Source: Mesorhizobium sp. 113-3-3
GTDB taxonomy: Bacteria; Pseudomonadota; Alphaproteobacteria; Rhizobiales; Rhizobiaceae
Assembly: GCF_016756495.1 (NCBI RefSeq)
Contig: NZ_AP023243.1
Location: 6,886,501-6,950,500, forward strand
Direction of reading: 5' to 3'
DNA: 64,000 nt
Both the position numbers and the translations under genes were made by a program. Positions 8,973 to 20,742 of the stretch are shown here, piece by piece. Under the pieces are notes generated by a model that worked only from the letters and a program-made list of their open reading frames with translations, searched no databases and was not told the DNA's origin. Position 1 is the first letter of the stretch; every line of letters starts with the position of its first letter.

Positions 8973-10405
8973 CAAAGGTCCTCTATCTCGTCTGTAAGCG
9001 CGAACGCATGTGCCCCTTGCAGCGTCGAGGCGACGATCGCCATGGCCCTGCTCTCGGTCGAAGCTTCCGAGTAGCAGCGCAGTTCCGGGGCATTGCCGGA
9101 AGGCCGCAGATGTATGATCTCACCTGAAAGCATCCGCGCCCTGAGGCCATCGGTTTCGTCAATTTCGGCGACGGTCCCGAACGAGGCAAGAAAGTGCTGC
9201 AGTGCGTTCCGGCTTGCGAGATGATCCATCAATCTGCGCGAACTTTCCGCGGGGAAGTTCTGAAGCCGGTCACTGGCGCACACAGGAAGATTCCAAAGCC
9301 CGCGCAGTCGCGACAGCTTCTTTTTTGTCGACGCCATGGTACTGAGCACGGCCAAAATCGGGAGGAATGAGTCCCGCGTCGGCAGTGCAGTCAATGTCTT
9401 CCCATTCACGACACAATCCGAGCCCAGCAGAACACCACCATTGGCCTCAAAGCCGACGATGACGCCGCCGGCGCCGTGTAATGCTTCCATTGCTTCAATG
9501 ACAAATGGAGACCCGACTTTCGTCCTCTGGACCGCGAAACCCAAGGCCTTCGAAATTCCCGAATTGGAGGTCACTGGCGTCACGATCGTGTCTGCCTTCA
9601 GGAAAAGAGCCGTTGCAAGCCCAACCAGGTCGCCGCGAAGAAGATCGCCATTTTCATCAGCGATGAGTGGCCGATCAGCGTCCGCATCGGTCGACACGAT
9701 GGCATCGAGACCGAATTCGCGGACCCACTTCTTCAATTTTGCGATTGTTGCTGCGTCCACGGCTTCGGTATCGACAGGTACGAAGGTCCCGGTTTTCCCG
9801 ACGGCGACCACGCTGGCACCGAGCGATCGAAGAACCTGTACCAACAGTTCCGCCGCGACCGAACTGTGCTGATAGACACCAAGTCTCATGCCGGAAAGTG
9901 AGCCCGGCTCCAGCATGTCATGGGCGCGCTCTCGATAAGAGGCGATCGCTTCTTCACGGTGCATAGGCCACGTCGTTCCCAGACAAGCCGTTGGTAAGCA
10001 ATACGCAATTGATCTTTCGGCTACAAAGCGCGTAATCGCGGCCTCATCCGCCTTGCTGATTTCACCATTCGGGCCATAGAATTTGATGCCATTGCGATCG
10101 GCTGGAATGTGCGACCCGGTGACCATAAGAGCCGCCGCGCCGTGTTTGCATGCATATAGTGCCAGGGCAGGCGTGGGTATGGTGCCGCAATCGATCGGCT
10201 GGAAACCATTTGCGGCCAACGCCGCCATGCAATTGTTGGCTATCGCCTGACTGCTGTCACGTAGGTCGCGGCCTATGAAGACTGAACTATTCGGCTGAAC
10301 CCGGCTGGAAATCAAACGCCAAGCGAAAGCTTCGGTATAAAGTCCGCTGGCCTTGCCGACCAATTCCGAAGCCAAACCTCGAACGCCGCTTGACCCGAAT
10401 TTCAT
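8972..10405 (-). CDS. noeK: Phosphomannomutase
   Basis: Interconverts mannose-6-phosphate and mannose-1-phosphate. Family marks are the N-terminal FGSSGVRG, the active-site serine loop MVTGSHIPADRNGIKFY, the metal loop STDADADRPLIADENG, and the phosphate-binding RPSGNAPELR near the C-terminus. All key parts look intact over 477 residues. It is the first gene of a two-gene operon with noeJ. A nod box lies about 290 bp upstream on the same strand, so NodD plus plant flavonoids probably control it. Confidence 0.88.
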   Translation of the reverse strand: MKFGSSGVRGLASELVGKASGLYTEAFAWRLISSRVQPNSSVFIGRDLRDSSQAIANNCMAALAANGFQPIDCGTIPTPALALYACKHGAAALMVTGSHIPADRNGIKFYGPNGEISKADEAAITRFVAERSIAYCLPTACLGTTWPMHREEAIASYRERAHDMLEPGSLSGMRLGVYQHSSVAAELLVQVLRSLGASVVAVGKTGTFVPVDTEAVDAATIAKLKKWVREFGLDAIVSTDADADRPLIADENGDLLRGDLVGLATALFLKADTIVTPVTSNSGISKALGFAVQRTKVGSPFVIEAMEALHGAGGVIVGFEANGGVLLGSDCVVNGKTLTALPTRDSFLPILAVLSTMASTKKKLSRLRGLWNLPVCASDRLQNFPAESSRRLMDHLASRNALQHFLASFGTVAEIDETDGLRARMLSGEIIHLRPSGNAPELRCYSEASTESRAMAIVASTLQGAHAFALTDEIEDL

Positions 10406-10693
10406 GATTTCGCTTTGCTAGTGGACAGGCAGGGTGGGGTAATGTTGCAATGGGCTAGTACTTTCTACTGCAAGCGCCATCGTTCTCAGGCACCTGCTGT
10501 TCAGGTATGCGGTCTCTACAACACGGTGTGGCGTAAGGACCCCTCAGAGTTCCGCCGAACAGCAGGGCATCCACTGGCACAGGGGCATCCACAGTTCTCC
10601 TTCTAATGGAATCTTTTGGCGGGCTCATCTAATGATCAAGGAAGTGGAGTGATCGATCGGTGCCTGCCGGTATTTCGCTATGCAGCATCATGA

Positions 10694-10743
10694 CAGGTCC
10701 GTAAACTTGGTTGTTTGGATGGAACGCATCCATGGCATGGATA
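10694..10743 (-). promoter_or_regulatory. nod box (NodD binding site) upstream of noeK-noeJ
   Basis: On the minus strand the sequence begins TATCCATGCCATGGATG, then after six bases ATCCAAACAACCAAG, then TTTACGGACC. This follows the nod-box layout ATCCA-N7-GATG-N6-ATCnAAACAATCnATTTTACC with about five mismatches, all in the downstream half. It points toward noeK, with a leader of about 290 bp, which is a usual distance. Chance open frames across this stretch are explained by it. Confidence 0.85.
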
Positions 10744-10866
10744 GGGCTAGAAAGCCGTCTCGATCAGCGCAATGGAACCCTGTGATTCTTGGGTAATGGA
10801 TTAAGGTCAGCCAGAGCGCTCGCCGACCATGGCGTCGCCTAGGGCGCTGGACCCAAGCAGGAACCG

Positions 10867-11537
10867 ATGCTTGGATCAGTTGGGGCGACGATCAGCGCCG
10901 ACAATGTCTTGCCTTGCGACGCCCTTCAGAAAGTTGTTTCTGGAATTGCGTTCGATCAAGGCCCAGCGCAAAACCTTGATGCAGTCGTCGCCGCCGCAAT
11001 CTTCGCCTTCGGCTTTGTCTACATCCATCCGTTCGAGGACGGAAACGGCCGCATTCACCGCTACCTGATCCACCACGTCCTTGCCATGCACAGCTTCAAT
11101 CGCCGGGAGTGGTGTTTCCCGTCTCGGCCGCGATCCTGGACCAGATCGACGAGTACAGGCGCGTGCTGGAGAGCAATTCGAAGCGCCTTCTGCCATTGGT
11201 CGAATGGGAACCGACGCCGCAATTCAACGTCCGGGTGCTGAATGACACCGGGGATTTCTACCGATACTTCGATGCAACCCCGCACGCCGAATTTCTTTAT
11301 GCCTGCCTTCGGCGGACGATCGAACGGTACCTTCCTTACGAAACAGCTTTTCTGCAGCGCTACGATCAATTCCGGCAACAGGTGAATGCCTTTATCGACA
11401 CGCCCAAGCGGCTGATCGATCTGCTCTTCCGTTTCCTTAACCAGAATGGTGGCCCCTATCGAGCCGCGCCCTCGGAAAGGAATTCCCGGCTCTGACCAAT
11501 GACGAAGCGCGGGCGGCTCGAGGCGATCTATGCGCAG
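10867..11537 (+). pseudogene. Fic-domain protein, frameshifted
   Basis: Fic enzymes usually transfer AMP to protein side chains. The catalytic loop HPFEDGNGRIHR is intact near 11028-11063. The reading frame then shifts near 11107. It resumes as VFPVSAAILDQIDEYRRVL with a long C-terminal helical region, and shifts again near 11460 into KEFPALTNDEARAARL. The N-terminus has no start codon or ribosome site. At least two frameshifts make it non-functional. A second, more decayed copy lies at 2852-2988. No adjacent antitoxin is seen. Confidence 0.85.
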
Positions 11538-11866
11538 ACCAGAAAACGGCAAAGCACGCGGCAGAAGCCTTTCCCTGGGACTGCCGGTCGACCCTTGCGT
11601 TAGCGCCGAAACTCGGGACGTCAAGTTCTGGGGCAAACCGGACAAGCCGAAGGTGTGTCGGGAATGCTGCTGCGCCACGGCAGTGATTTCTGCATCATCT
11701 ATACGCCTATATACGCAGTGCCGGCGTCAGCACCCCAGCGGTCGAAGATACGCGACAAGTCGCGTGCAAGTCATCTTGGGGACGCTGACAACAAGGTACG
11801 TGCGCTCAATCGCGTCCACCCCATTCACAAAACCGGCTCCGTGGAGTAGTGGGAACGCAGAGAAAT

Positions 11867-11900
11867 CTCCGGTCGCAGCCTTACCCGGTCAAAACAAGGA
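11867..11900 (+). promoter_or_regulatory. preQ1-I riboswitch (translational) ahead of queC
   Basis: The 34-nt segment has stem CCGG/CCGG (11869-11872 with 11885-11888), loop start GGTCGCAG, then ACCCGG and the A-rich tail CAAAACAAGGA. The loop and tail are nearly identical to the well-known Thermoanaerobacter preQ1-I aptamer, as I remember it. The tail contains the queC ribosome site AAGGA, nine bases before the ATG. Folding of the tail into the pseudoknot would hide that site. PreQ1, a product made downstream of queC, would then shut off translation. Confidence 0.8.
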
Positions 11901-11908
11901 TTCAAACC

Positions 11909-12607
11909 ATGAAAGCCCTCGTCATCTGCTCCGGCGGATTGGACTCTGTTTCGCTCGCTCACAAGGTGGCGACCGAGCAGAAACTCATTGGCCTGCTTTC
12001 GTTCGATTACGGCCAGAGGCACAAAAAGGAACTCGGCTTTGCCGCTATCTGCGCCAAGCGGCTGGCTGTTCCGCACCAGATCGTCGATATCCGCGATGTT
12101 GGCCGGAACCTGAGCGGCTCGGCGCTGACTGATAATGTGGACGTGCCCGACGGGCACTATGCCGAAGACTCCATGAGGATCACGGTGGTGCCGAATAGGA
12201 ACGCCATCATGCTGGCCATCGCCTTCGGGGTTGCCGCCGCGAAGAAGGCCGATGCGGTGGCCACTGCCGTCCACGGCGGAGATCATTTCATCTATCCCGA
12301 TTGCCGGCCCGCTTTTATCGACGCCTTTCAGACGATGCAGAACCATGCCCTCGCAGGCTACGCCGATATCCGCCTGTACGCTCCGTATGTGAATATGTCG
12401 AAGGCCGACATCGTCAGCGAGGGGGCAAAGTACGCCACACCGTTCGAGGCGACGTGGTCCTGCTACAAGGGCGGTGCACGTCATTGCGGTCGCTGCGGGA
12501 CATGCGTCGAACGGCGCGAAGCATTCGATCTGGCCGGCATCACCGACCCGACAGATTATGAGGACGCAGACTTCTGGCTCCACGCTATCCAGACAAGGAG
12601 CGCGTGA
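11909..12607 (+). CDS. queC: 7-cyano-7-deazaguanine synthase QueC
   Basis: ATP-dependent conversion of 7-carboxy-7-deazaguanine to preQ0, on the queuosine pathway. The PP-loop SGGLDSVSLA is at the N-terminus. The zinc-binding cysteines CYKGGARHCGRCGTC are near the C-terminus. The segment VPNRNAIMLAIAFGVAAA matches the family. The start ATG 11909 has AAGGA from the riboswitch tail as its ribosome site. It is the first gene of a coupled queC-queD-queE set. Confidence 0.95.
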   Translation: MKALVICSGGLDSVSLAHKVATEQKLIGLLSFDYGQRHKKELGFAAICAKRLAVPHQIVDIRDVGRNLSGSALTDNVDVPDGHYAEDSMRITVVPNRNAIMLAIAFGVAAAKKADAVATAVHGGDHFIYPDCRPAFIDAFQTMQNHALAGYADIRLYAPYVNMSKADIVSEGAKYATPFEATWSCYKGGARHCGRCGTCVERREAFDLAGITDPTDYEDADFWLHAIQTRSA

Positions 12608-12963
12608 TGTTCCGCATTACCAAAGAGTTCCACTTCTCGGCCTCGCATCAGCTCACCTCCTTGCCACCAGATCATCAGTGCGCACGTCTGCACGGCCACA
12701 ACTACATCGTCGTAGTGGAGCTTTCAGGTGGCGAACTGGACGAACACGGCTTTGTGCGCGACTACCAAGATCTGGCGGCGTTCAAGCACTACATCGATGG
12801 GACGTTCGACCATCGGCATCTTAACGACGTGCTGGGGCATGACCATGCCACAGCGGAATGTCTGGCCAGGCACTTCTACGACTGGTGCAAGGTGCGGCTA
12901 CCCGAAACCTCCGCCGTGCGGGTGAGCGAGACGCCGAAAACCTGGGCGGAATACCGACCATGA
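12607..12963 (+). CDS. queD: 6-carboxytetrahydropterin synthase QueD
   Basis: Turns dihydroneopterin triphosphate into 6-carboxy-5,6,7,8-tetrahydropterin, the first committed step to preQ0. The zinc histidines are in FSASHQL and LHGHNY. The catalytic Cys sits in [10 protein letters not shown]. The ATG at 12607 overlaps the queC stop codon by one base. The 118-residue length is normal for the short family form. A decayed partial copy is at 847-990. Confidence 0.95.
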   Translation: MFRITKEFHFSASHQLTSLPPDHQCARLHGHNYIVVVELSGGELDEHGFVRDYQDLAAFKHYIDGTFDHRHLNDVLGHDHATAECLARHFYDWCKVRLPETSAVRVSETPKTWAEYRP

Positions 12964-13697
12964 CTTGCGCGTTGCATCCCGGAATCCGGGTGAGCGAGAT
13001 TTTTGGGCCGACCATTCAGGGCGAAGGCGTGCTGATCGGCTTGCCGACGGTGTTCGTAAGAACCGGCGGGTGCGATTATCGCTGTTCCTGGTGCGACAGC
13101 CTGCATGCGGTGGACCGTCGCTTCCGCCATGATTGGGAGATGATGTCTTCCGACGCGGTTTGGCAAAAGGTCATTGCACTTTCCGGCGGTCAGCCCGTGA
13201 TGGTATCGCTGTCGGGCGGCAATCCGGCCATCCAGCCGCTTGGCCAGTTGATCGACCGCGGGCATGGTGAGGGCTACCGTTTTGCATTGGAAACCCAAGG
13301 TTCGGTGTCTAAGCAATGGTTCGCGGATCTCGACGTGCTGGTACTCAGCCCCAAGCCGCCCTCAAGTGAAATGACGACAGATTGGGCCGCGTTCGACGCC
13401 TGCTTAGAGGCGGCGCAGGATAAGCCGCAGACGGCGCTCAAGCTCGTCGTCTTCGACGAAGATGACTATGCCTATGCCAAAGACGCCGCGGCGCGCTACC
13501 CGCAATTACCCGTCTATCTGCAGCCCGGCAATCACACGCCGCCGCGTCCCGGCAACGAAGACGGGTTCATCGACATGGCCGGTGTGATGAGGCGCATGGA
13601 ATGGCTGGTTGAAAAAGTGACCCGTGACAGGTGGTTCGAGGCGCGTGTACTGCCGCAGCTTCATGTTCTGCTCTGGGGAAACAAACGGGGCGTCTAG
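12960..13697 (+). CDS. queE: 7-carboxy-7-deazaguanine synthase QueE (radical SAM)
   Basis: A radical S-adenosylmethionine enzyme that contracts the pterin ring to 7-carboxy-7-deazaguanine. The 4Fe-4S motif CDYRCSWC (CxxxCxxC) is within the first 50 residues, after [11 protein letters not shown], a family hallmark. The start ATG 12960 overlaps the queD stop codon (ATGA). A longer upstream frame runs inside queD and is not a likely start. Length is about 245 residues, as expected. Confidence 0.95.
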   Translation: MTCALHPGIRVSEIFGPTIQGEGVLIGLPTVFVRTGGCDYRCSWCDSLHAVDRRFRHDWEMMSSDAVWQKVIALSGGQPVMVSLSGGNPAIQPLGQLIDRGHGEGYRFALETQGSVSKQWFADLDVLVLSPKPPSSEMTTDWAAFDACLEAAQDKPQTALKLVVFDEDDYAYAKDAAARYPQLPVYLQPGNHTPPRPGNEDGFIDMAGVMRRMEWLVEKVTRDRWFEARVLPQLHVLLWGNKRGV

Positions 13698-13711
13698 CCG
13701 AAGGGGAAGGA

Positions 13712-13828
13712 TTGCCGACGACGAGCAAGACAGACCTCTATAGCAATCTCACCCAACTGGGCGGCAGCAGCGTCGTTCCGGAAAGCCCCGAAAACACCGT
13801 GCTGGAAAAGGCACCGAAATCCGCATGA
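13712..13828 (+). pseudogene. Truncated queF (N-terminal stub)
   Basis: QueF reduces preQ0 to preQ1. Only 38 codons remain, reading SKTDLYSNLTQLGGSSVVPE and then SPENTVLEKAPKSA before a TGA. This matches the conserved N-terminus of QueF, whose catalytic part lies much further on. The start is TTG 13712 with a strong AAGGGGAAGGA site, 14 bp after queE, so it was the fourth gene of the operon. The rest has been lost. A complete queF must exist elsewhere if this locus serves queuosine. Confidence 0.75.
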
Positions 13829-13983
13829 GGGCTCGCCTTATTGGGGGCGCTTCACCGCTCCTCTGGAGCGTGACTTGCTCTCGATACTACCATGCTTTTC
13901 CGCTGGGTTTGTTTGGTTGCCGATCACCGCTGCGGGACGAATGCGCTTGACAAAATAGCGACGGGCCGTTCAATTCGATGCAT

Positions 13984-17032
<3,049 letters not shown>

Positions 17033-17199
17033 GGTTGCCGCCACCACGCTGGCGGCGCTGCTTGCGGCGCTCGACTATGAGGGCGATTGGCTGGCGACGG
17101 CCGTCAACAGCGACGTCGTGCACAAAGCCCGGCGGGCAGAATTCCAGTTGAGCGACGGCGACCGGATCGAAATCCTCTCGCCCATGCAGGGAGGCTAGC

Positions 17200-17973
17200 A
17201 TGCTGGAGCTTTTCGGGACGCCACTTCCCTCCCGCCTGCTTCTCGGCACGGCTCAGTATCCGTCGCCGGCCATCCTCGCCGACGCGGTGAAGGCGTCGGG
17301 GACGTCGGTGGTGACCGTCTCCTTGCGGCGGGAGATGGCAGGCGGCAGGGCCGGCGAAAGATTCTGGTCGCTGATCCGCTCACTCGGCACGAAAATCCTG
17401 CCCAATACTGCCGGCTGCCATTCGGTCAAGGAAGCGGTCACGACCGCGAGGATGGCGCGCGACGTCTTCGGTACGAGCTGGATCAAGCTCGAAGTGATCG
17501 GCAGCCACGACACGCTGCAGCCAGACGTGTTCGGCCTGGTCGAAGGCGCCCGCATCCTGTGCGAAGATGGCTTTTCGGTATTCCCCTATACCACCGACGA
17601 CCTTGTCGTGGCCGAACGGCTGCTGGAGGCGGGCTGCAGGGTCTTGATGCCGTGGTGCGCGCCGATCGGTTCCGCCCTCGGACCGGTCAACATGACGGCA
17701 CTGCGCTCGATGCGCGGACATTTCCCTGACGTCCCGCTGATCGTGGATGCAGGCCTCGGGCGACCGTCACACGCCGCAACGGTCATGGAGCTCGGTTTCG
17801 ACGCCGTGCTCCTGAACACGGCGGTCGCCAGGGCGGCCGATCCGGTCGGCATGGCGCGTGCGTTCGGCAAGGCGGTCGATGCCGGTCGCGAAGCCTTCAG
17901 TTCAGGATTGCTCGAGCCACGCGAGGTCGCCGTGCCGTCGACGCCGATATTCGGCAGGGCGGTTTTCTCATGA
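17200..17973 (+). CDS. thiG: Thiazole synthase ThiG
   Basis: A TIM-barrel enzyme that forms the thiazole phosphate from deoxyxylulose phosphate, dehydroglycine and ThiS thiocarboxylate. The start [19 protein letters not shown] is typical. The Schiff-base lysine lies in WIKLEVIG, and the phosphate site is at [10 protein letters not shown]. It starts one base after thiS. Length of 257 residues is normal. Confidence 0.95.
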   Translation: MLELFGTPLPSRLLLGTAQYPSPAILADAVKASGTSVVTVSLRREMAGGRAGERFWSLIRSLGTKILPNTAGCHSVKEAVTTARMARDVFGTSWIKLEVIGSHDTLQPDVFGLVEGARILCEDGFSVFPYTTDDLVVAERLLEAGCRVLMPWCAPIGSALGPVNMTALRSMRGHFPDVPLIVDAGLGRPSHAATVMELGFDAVLLNTAVARAADPVGMARAFGKAVDAGREAFSSGLLEPREVAVPSTPIFGRAVFS

Positions 17974-18575
17974 AGCTCGATCCGTTCTACCTAATCGTCG
18001 ACAGCGCAGCCTGGATCGAACGGCTGCTGCCGCTCGGCGTCAAGCTGGTGCAGCTGCGTATCAAGACCAAGGATGAGGCCGGGTTGCGCGCGGAAATCCG
18101 GAAGGCAACGGCCTTGTGCGCCGAGCACCAAAGCCAGCTCATCGTCAATGACCATTGGCGCCTGGCAATCGAGGAAGGCTGCAACTTCGTCCATCTCGGC
18201 CAGGAGGATTTGCAGACCGCCGACCGCGCGCGGATACGGGCAGCCGGCGTCAGGCTCGGGCTGAGCACGCATGATCATGTCGAACTGGAGACGGCCTTGT
18301 TTGCCGAGCCCGACTACATCGCGCTCGGTCCCATCTACCCAACCATCCTGAAGAAGATGAAATGGGCGCCGCAAGGGCTCGAACGAATCCGCGAGTGGAA
18401 GCGCCGGGTCGCACCTGTCCCATTGGTCGCCATTGGAGGCCTCAATCCTGACCGGCTCGACGGTGTCTTTGCGGCTGGCGTGGACAGCGCGGCCGTCGTG
18501 ACCGACATCACGCTGAATGCCGATCCCGAAGCGCGCACACGAGAATGGATCGAAAAGACGGAGCGATGGCGCTGA
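17970..18575 (+). CDS. thiE: Thiamine phosphate synthase ThiE
   Basis: Couples hydroxymethylpyrimidine diphosphate with thiazole phosphate to give thiamine phosphate. The diphosphate-binding [28 protein letters not shown] and ALGPIYPT segments are in the expected order. It overlaps thiG by four bases. About 201 residues. Confidence 0.93.
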   Translation: MKLDPFYLIVDSAAWIERLLPLGVKLVQLRIKTKDEAGLRAEIRKATALCAEHQSQLIVNDHWRLAIEEGCNFVHLGQEDLQTADRARIRAAGVRLGLSTHDHVELETALFAEPDYIALGPIYPTILKKMKWAPQGLERIREWKRRVAPVPLVAIGGLNPDRLDGVFAAGVDSAAVVTDITLNADPEARTREWIEKTERWR

Positions 18576-19336
18576 GGCGAGAACCGCATGTGCTTGTCGT
18601 TGGCGGGTCGGACTCCAGCGGTGGAGCTGGAATTGCCCGCGATATAGAAACGGTTTCCGCCTTCGGGGTGCGAAGTTGTCTTGCCATCACCGCCGTGACA
18701 GTCCAGACGCATTCGGCTGTCGAGCACGTCAAGCTTGTGCCGTCGGAGCTTGTCGCCGCTCAGATGCGCGCCGCGTTCGCTGCCAACGCTGTCGCGGCCG
18801 TCAAGATAGGCATGATTGGGACATCGGCGGCTGTTGAGGCAGTCGGCGCTGTTTTGGTCAACCGCCAAGTGCCTGTGGTACTCGACCCGGTCTTGGCCTC
18901 TACCTCGGGACGCAATCTGCTGGCGGACGATGCCATTAATATGCTGCGCCACGATCTGATGCCGATCTGCCGGCTTGTAACGCCTAACCTGGTCGAGCTG
19001 GCTGCGTTTACCGGCTCGTCACCGGCCGCGGACGAAGAAGGGGCTTGTCGTCAGGCTGAAGAGCTATCGAGGACGGTGAGGACCGCCGTACTCGTCAAGG
19101 GCGGCCATGCACAAGGAACCCGTTGCGTCGACGTGCTTTTGCAGCCGAACCAACCTGCAGTTCGGTTCGAGGCGCCCCGCTTGCCGCGAGGGATGCGCGG
19201 AACGGGTTGCATGATGGCCAGCGCAGTCGCCGCCTCGCTTGCTCTTGGAGCGTCGCTGGAAGCGAGCGTGCGCCAAGGCAAGCAATATGTTTTCGATGCG
19301 CTTGCCGGATCGAAGGACCTCGGGCCGAAAAGCTGA
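18566..19336 (+). CDS. thiD: Hydroxymethylpyrimidine (phosphate) kinase ThiD
   Basis: A ribokinase-fold kinase that phosphorylates hydroxymethylpyrimidine and its phosphate. The N-terminal GGSDSSGGAGIARDIET and the C-terminal anion hole RGMRGTGCMMASAVAA are both present. LDPVLASTSG and TPNLVELAAF also fit the family. Two starts are possible: ATG 18545 and ATG 18566, both inside the thiE end. I give the shorter because its first residues lead straight into the family N-terminus. It is the last gene of the thi operon. Confidence 0.9.
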   Translation: MALRREPHVLVVGGSDSSGGAGIARDIETVSAFGVRSCLAITAVTVQTHSAVEHVKLVPSELVAAQMRAAFAANAVAAVKIGMIGTSAAVEAVGAVLVNRQVPVVLDPVLASTSGRNLLADDAINMLRHDLMPICRLVTPNLVELAAFTGSSPAADEEGACRQAEELSRTVRTAVLVKGGHAQGTRCVDVLLQPNQPAVRFEAPRLPRGMRGTGCMMASAVAASLALGASLEASVRQGKQYVFDALAGSKDLGPKS

Positions 19337-19597
19337 TCGGGCCGAACGTATCCAACGCTCCGATCAAGTCTGGCAGGCGATCGTGGGTCTACTCCTAGGA
19401 CATGAAGGCCCTATCCGAGGGGTGAGAATGCGGCATACACGGTCGCTTTCGCCTATCAACAACACGCCGCTTTGAGGAGGAAGCCGCATGTCTCTGTGCC
19501 AACCGGTTGATGGGTCATCCGAAACCCGCATCTAGTCGTCGCTAGCGACCGCATGCCGCTTGGCACGTTGTTGGGTGAGCGAACGTTCGAACCGGGG

Positions 19598-20620
19598 TTA
19601 GCCAACTCGAGCCATAATTGCGGATTGAATCGCCGTTGCGGTATATAGGGAAGCATCTAACGACAGATTCCCAAACGCCGGTTGACAAAGGAGGTAGTTT
19701 GCACCTGCCGCTTCCAGCTGTTCAAGAAGAGCTTGTCCCGCAGAAGCTGCCGTTCCTACTACGCACAATTCCTTCTCGATTGCTGCATCGAAGGTCAGCG
19801 GCAGGTTTGGTGGAGTCGGCATGCCATTAAGATCATAAAGGAATTTAAAGCTCTTGAGCCACCGTTCGTAAGCAGGTGCGGCGAGTGAACGTGCATCTGT
19901 TTCAGAACGCCCAATCACGACCATTCGGAGCAATCCAAGAAATGGCGTTTGGTCGTCCGCCTCACTGGTGTGCTCTCGACGGAAGGCATCAGTGATTCTT
20001 CGAACGGAAGAGGAAGGTCCCACGCACGCGATGTTCACGCCATTCGCAGCGGCCCAGACTGCCGATTCCGGTCGATTGGTGGCGATCCAAGTCGGCGGAT
20101 GTGGACGCTGATGAGTTCTTAGCGTCAGCGGAACGCTGTTCAACTCAAAATGGCGACCTTGATAGGATAGCGTGCCGCCCTTCAGCGCATTGATAAGAAT
20201 TTCGCTGGCTTCCGCATAGTGGTTTGGCGCCGCGTCCGAGCCAATCCCGAAGTAACCCAATTCGATCGGGAGCGAGCCGCGCCCTATCCCAAGTTCGAGC
20301 CTGCCACCGCTCAATTGGTCCAGCATACAGATCTCTTCGAACGCACGTAGCGGATGATAGAGGGCAAGCAGCATTACCAACGGGCCGACACGAAGGCGCC
20401 GGGTTCGCTGGGCTACGCTCGACAAGAACAGATTCGGTGAGGGACCTCTCCCATGTGGGGTACAATGGTGCTCTGCGAGATGATATGCATAGAACCCAAG
20501 GTGATCGCACGCCTCCGCTAACATCAGGCGATCTTCGTACTGTCGGGCGATATCGGGGCCGTCCTCGTCCAGATGATCGAAGATGCCGACAGCTAGGCCT
20601 GAAGGAAAGGCCTTATCCAT
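19598..20620 (-). CDS. Luciferase-like flavin-dependent monooxygenase
   Basis: A TIM-barrel FMN or F420-type monooxygenase of the LLM class. The sequence AEHHCTPHGRGPSPNLFLS, LRVGPLVMLLALYHPLR and LGIGRGSLPIELGYFG follow the alkanal-monooxygenase pattern. The start ATG 20620 has GGAGA seven bases ahead; the longer in-frame extension has none. It lies 122 bp after the HisC-like gene on the same strand and may share its transcript. The substrate cannot be told. Confidence 0.85.
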   Translation of the reverse strand: MDKAFPSGLAVGIFDHLDEDGPDIARQYEDRLMLAEACDHLGFYAYHLAEHHCTPHGRGPSPNLFLSSVAQRTRRLRVGPLVMLLALYHPLRAFEEICMLDQLSGGRLELGIGRGSLPIELGYFGIGSDAAPNHYAEASEILINALKGGTLSYQGRHFELNSVPLTLRTHQRPHPPTWIATNRPESAVWAAANGVNIACVGPSSSVRRITDAFRREHTSEADDQTPFLGLLRMVVIGRSETDARSLAAPAYERWLKSFKFLYDLNGMPTPPNLPLTFDAAIEKELCVVGTAASAGQALLEQLEAAGANYLLCQPAFGNLSLDASLYTATAIQSAIMARVG

Positions 20621-20742
20621 GATATTGTCTCCATTTTTGACGCAGAAAGTCCGGTTGCTTGCGTATTCCAAGCAATTTAAAGATTTCTCGCTCGTGTAAT
20701 CGCTCGGATTATTGGCTGCGAAATGCTAAGAGCCTTAGCAAC

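Noticed and set aside
10600..10760. Minus-strand frame reading FHPNNQVYGPVMMLHSEIPA
   Set aside because: It has no start or length, and the stretch is fully explained by the nod box upstream of noeK.
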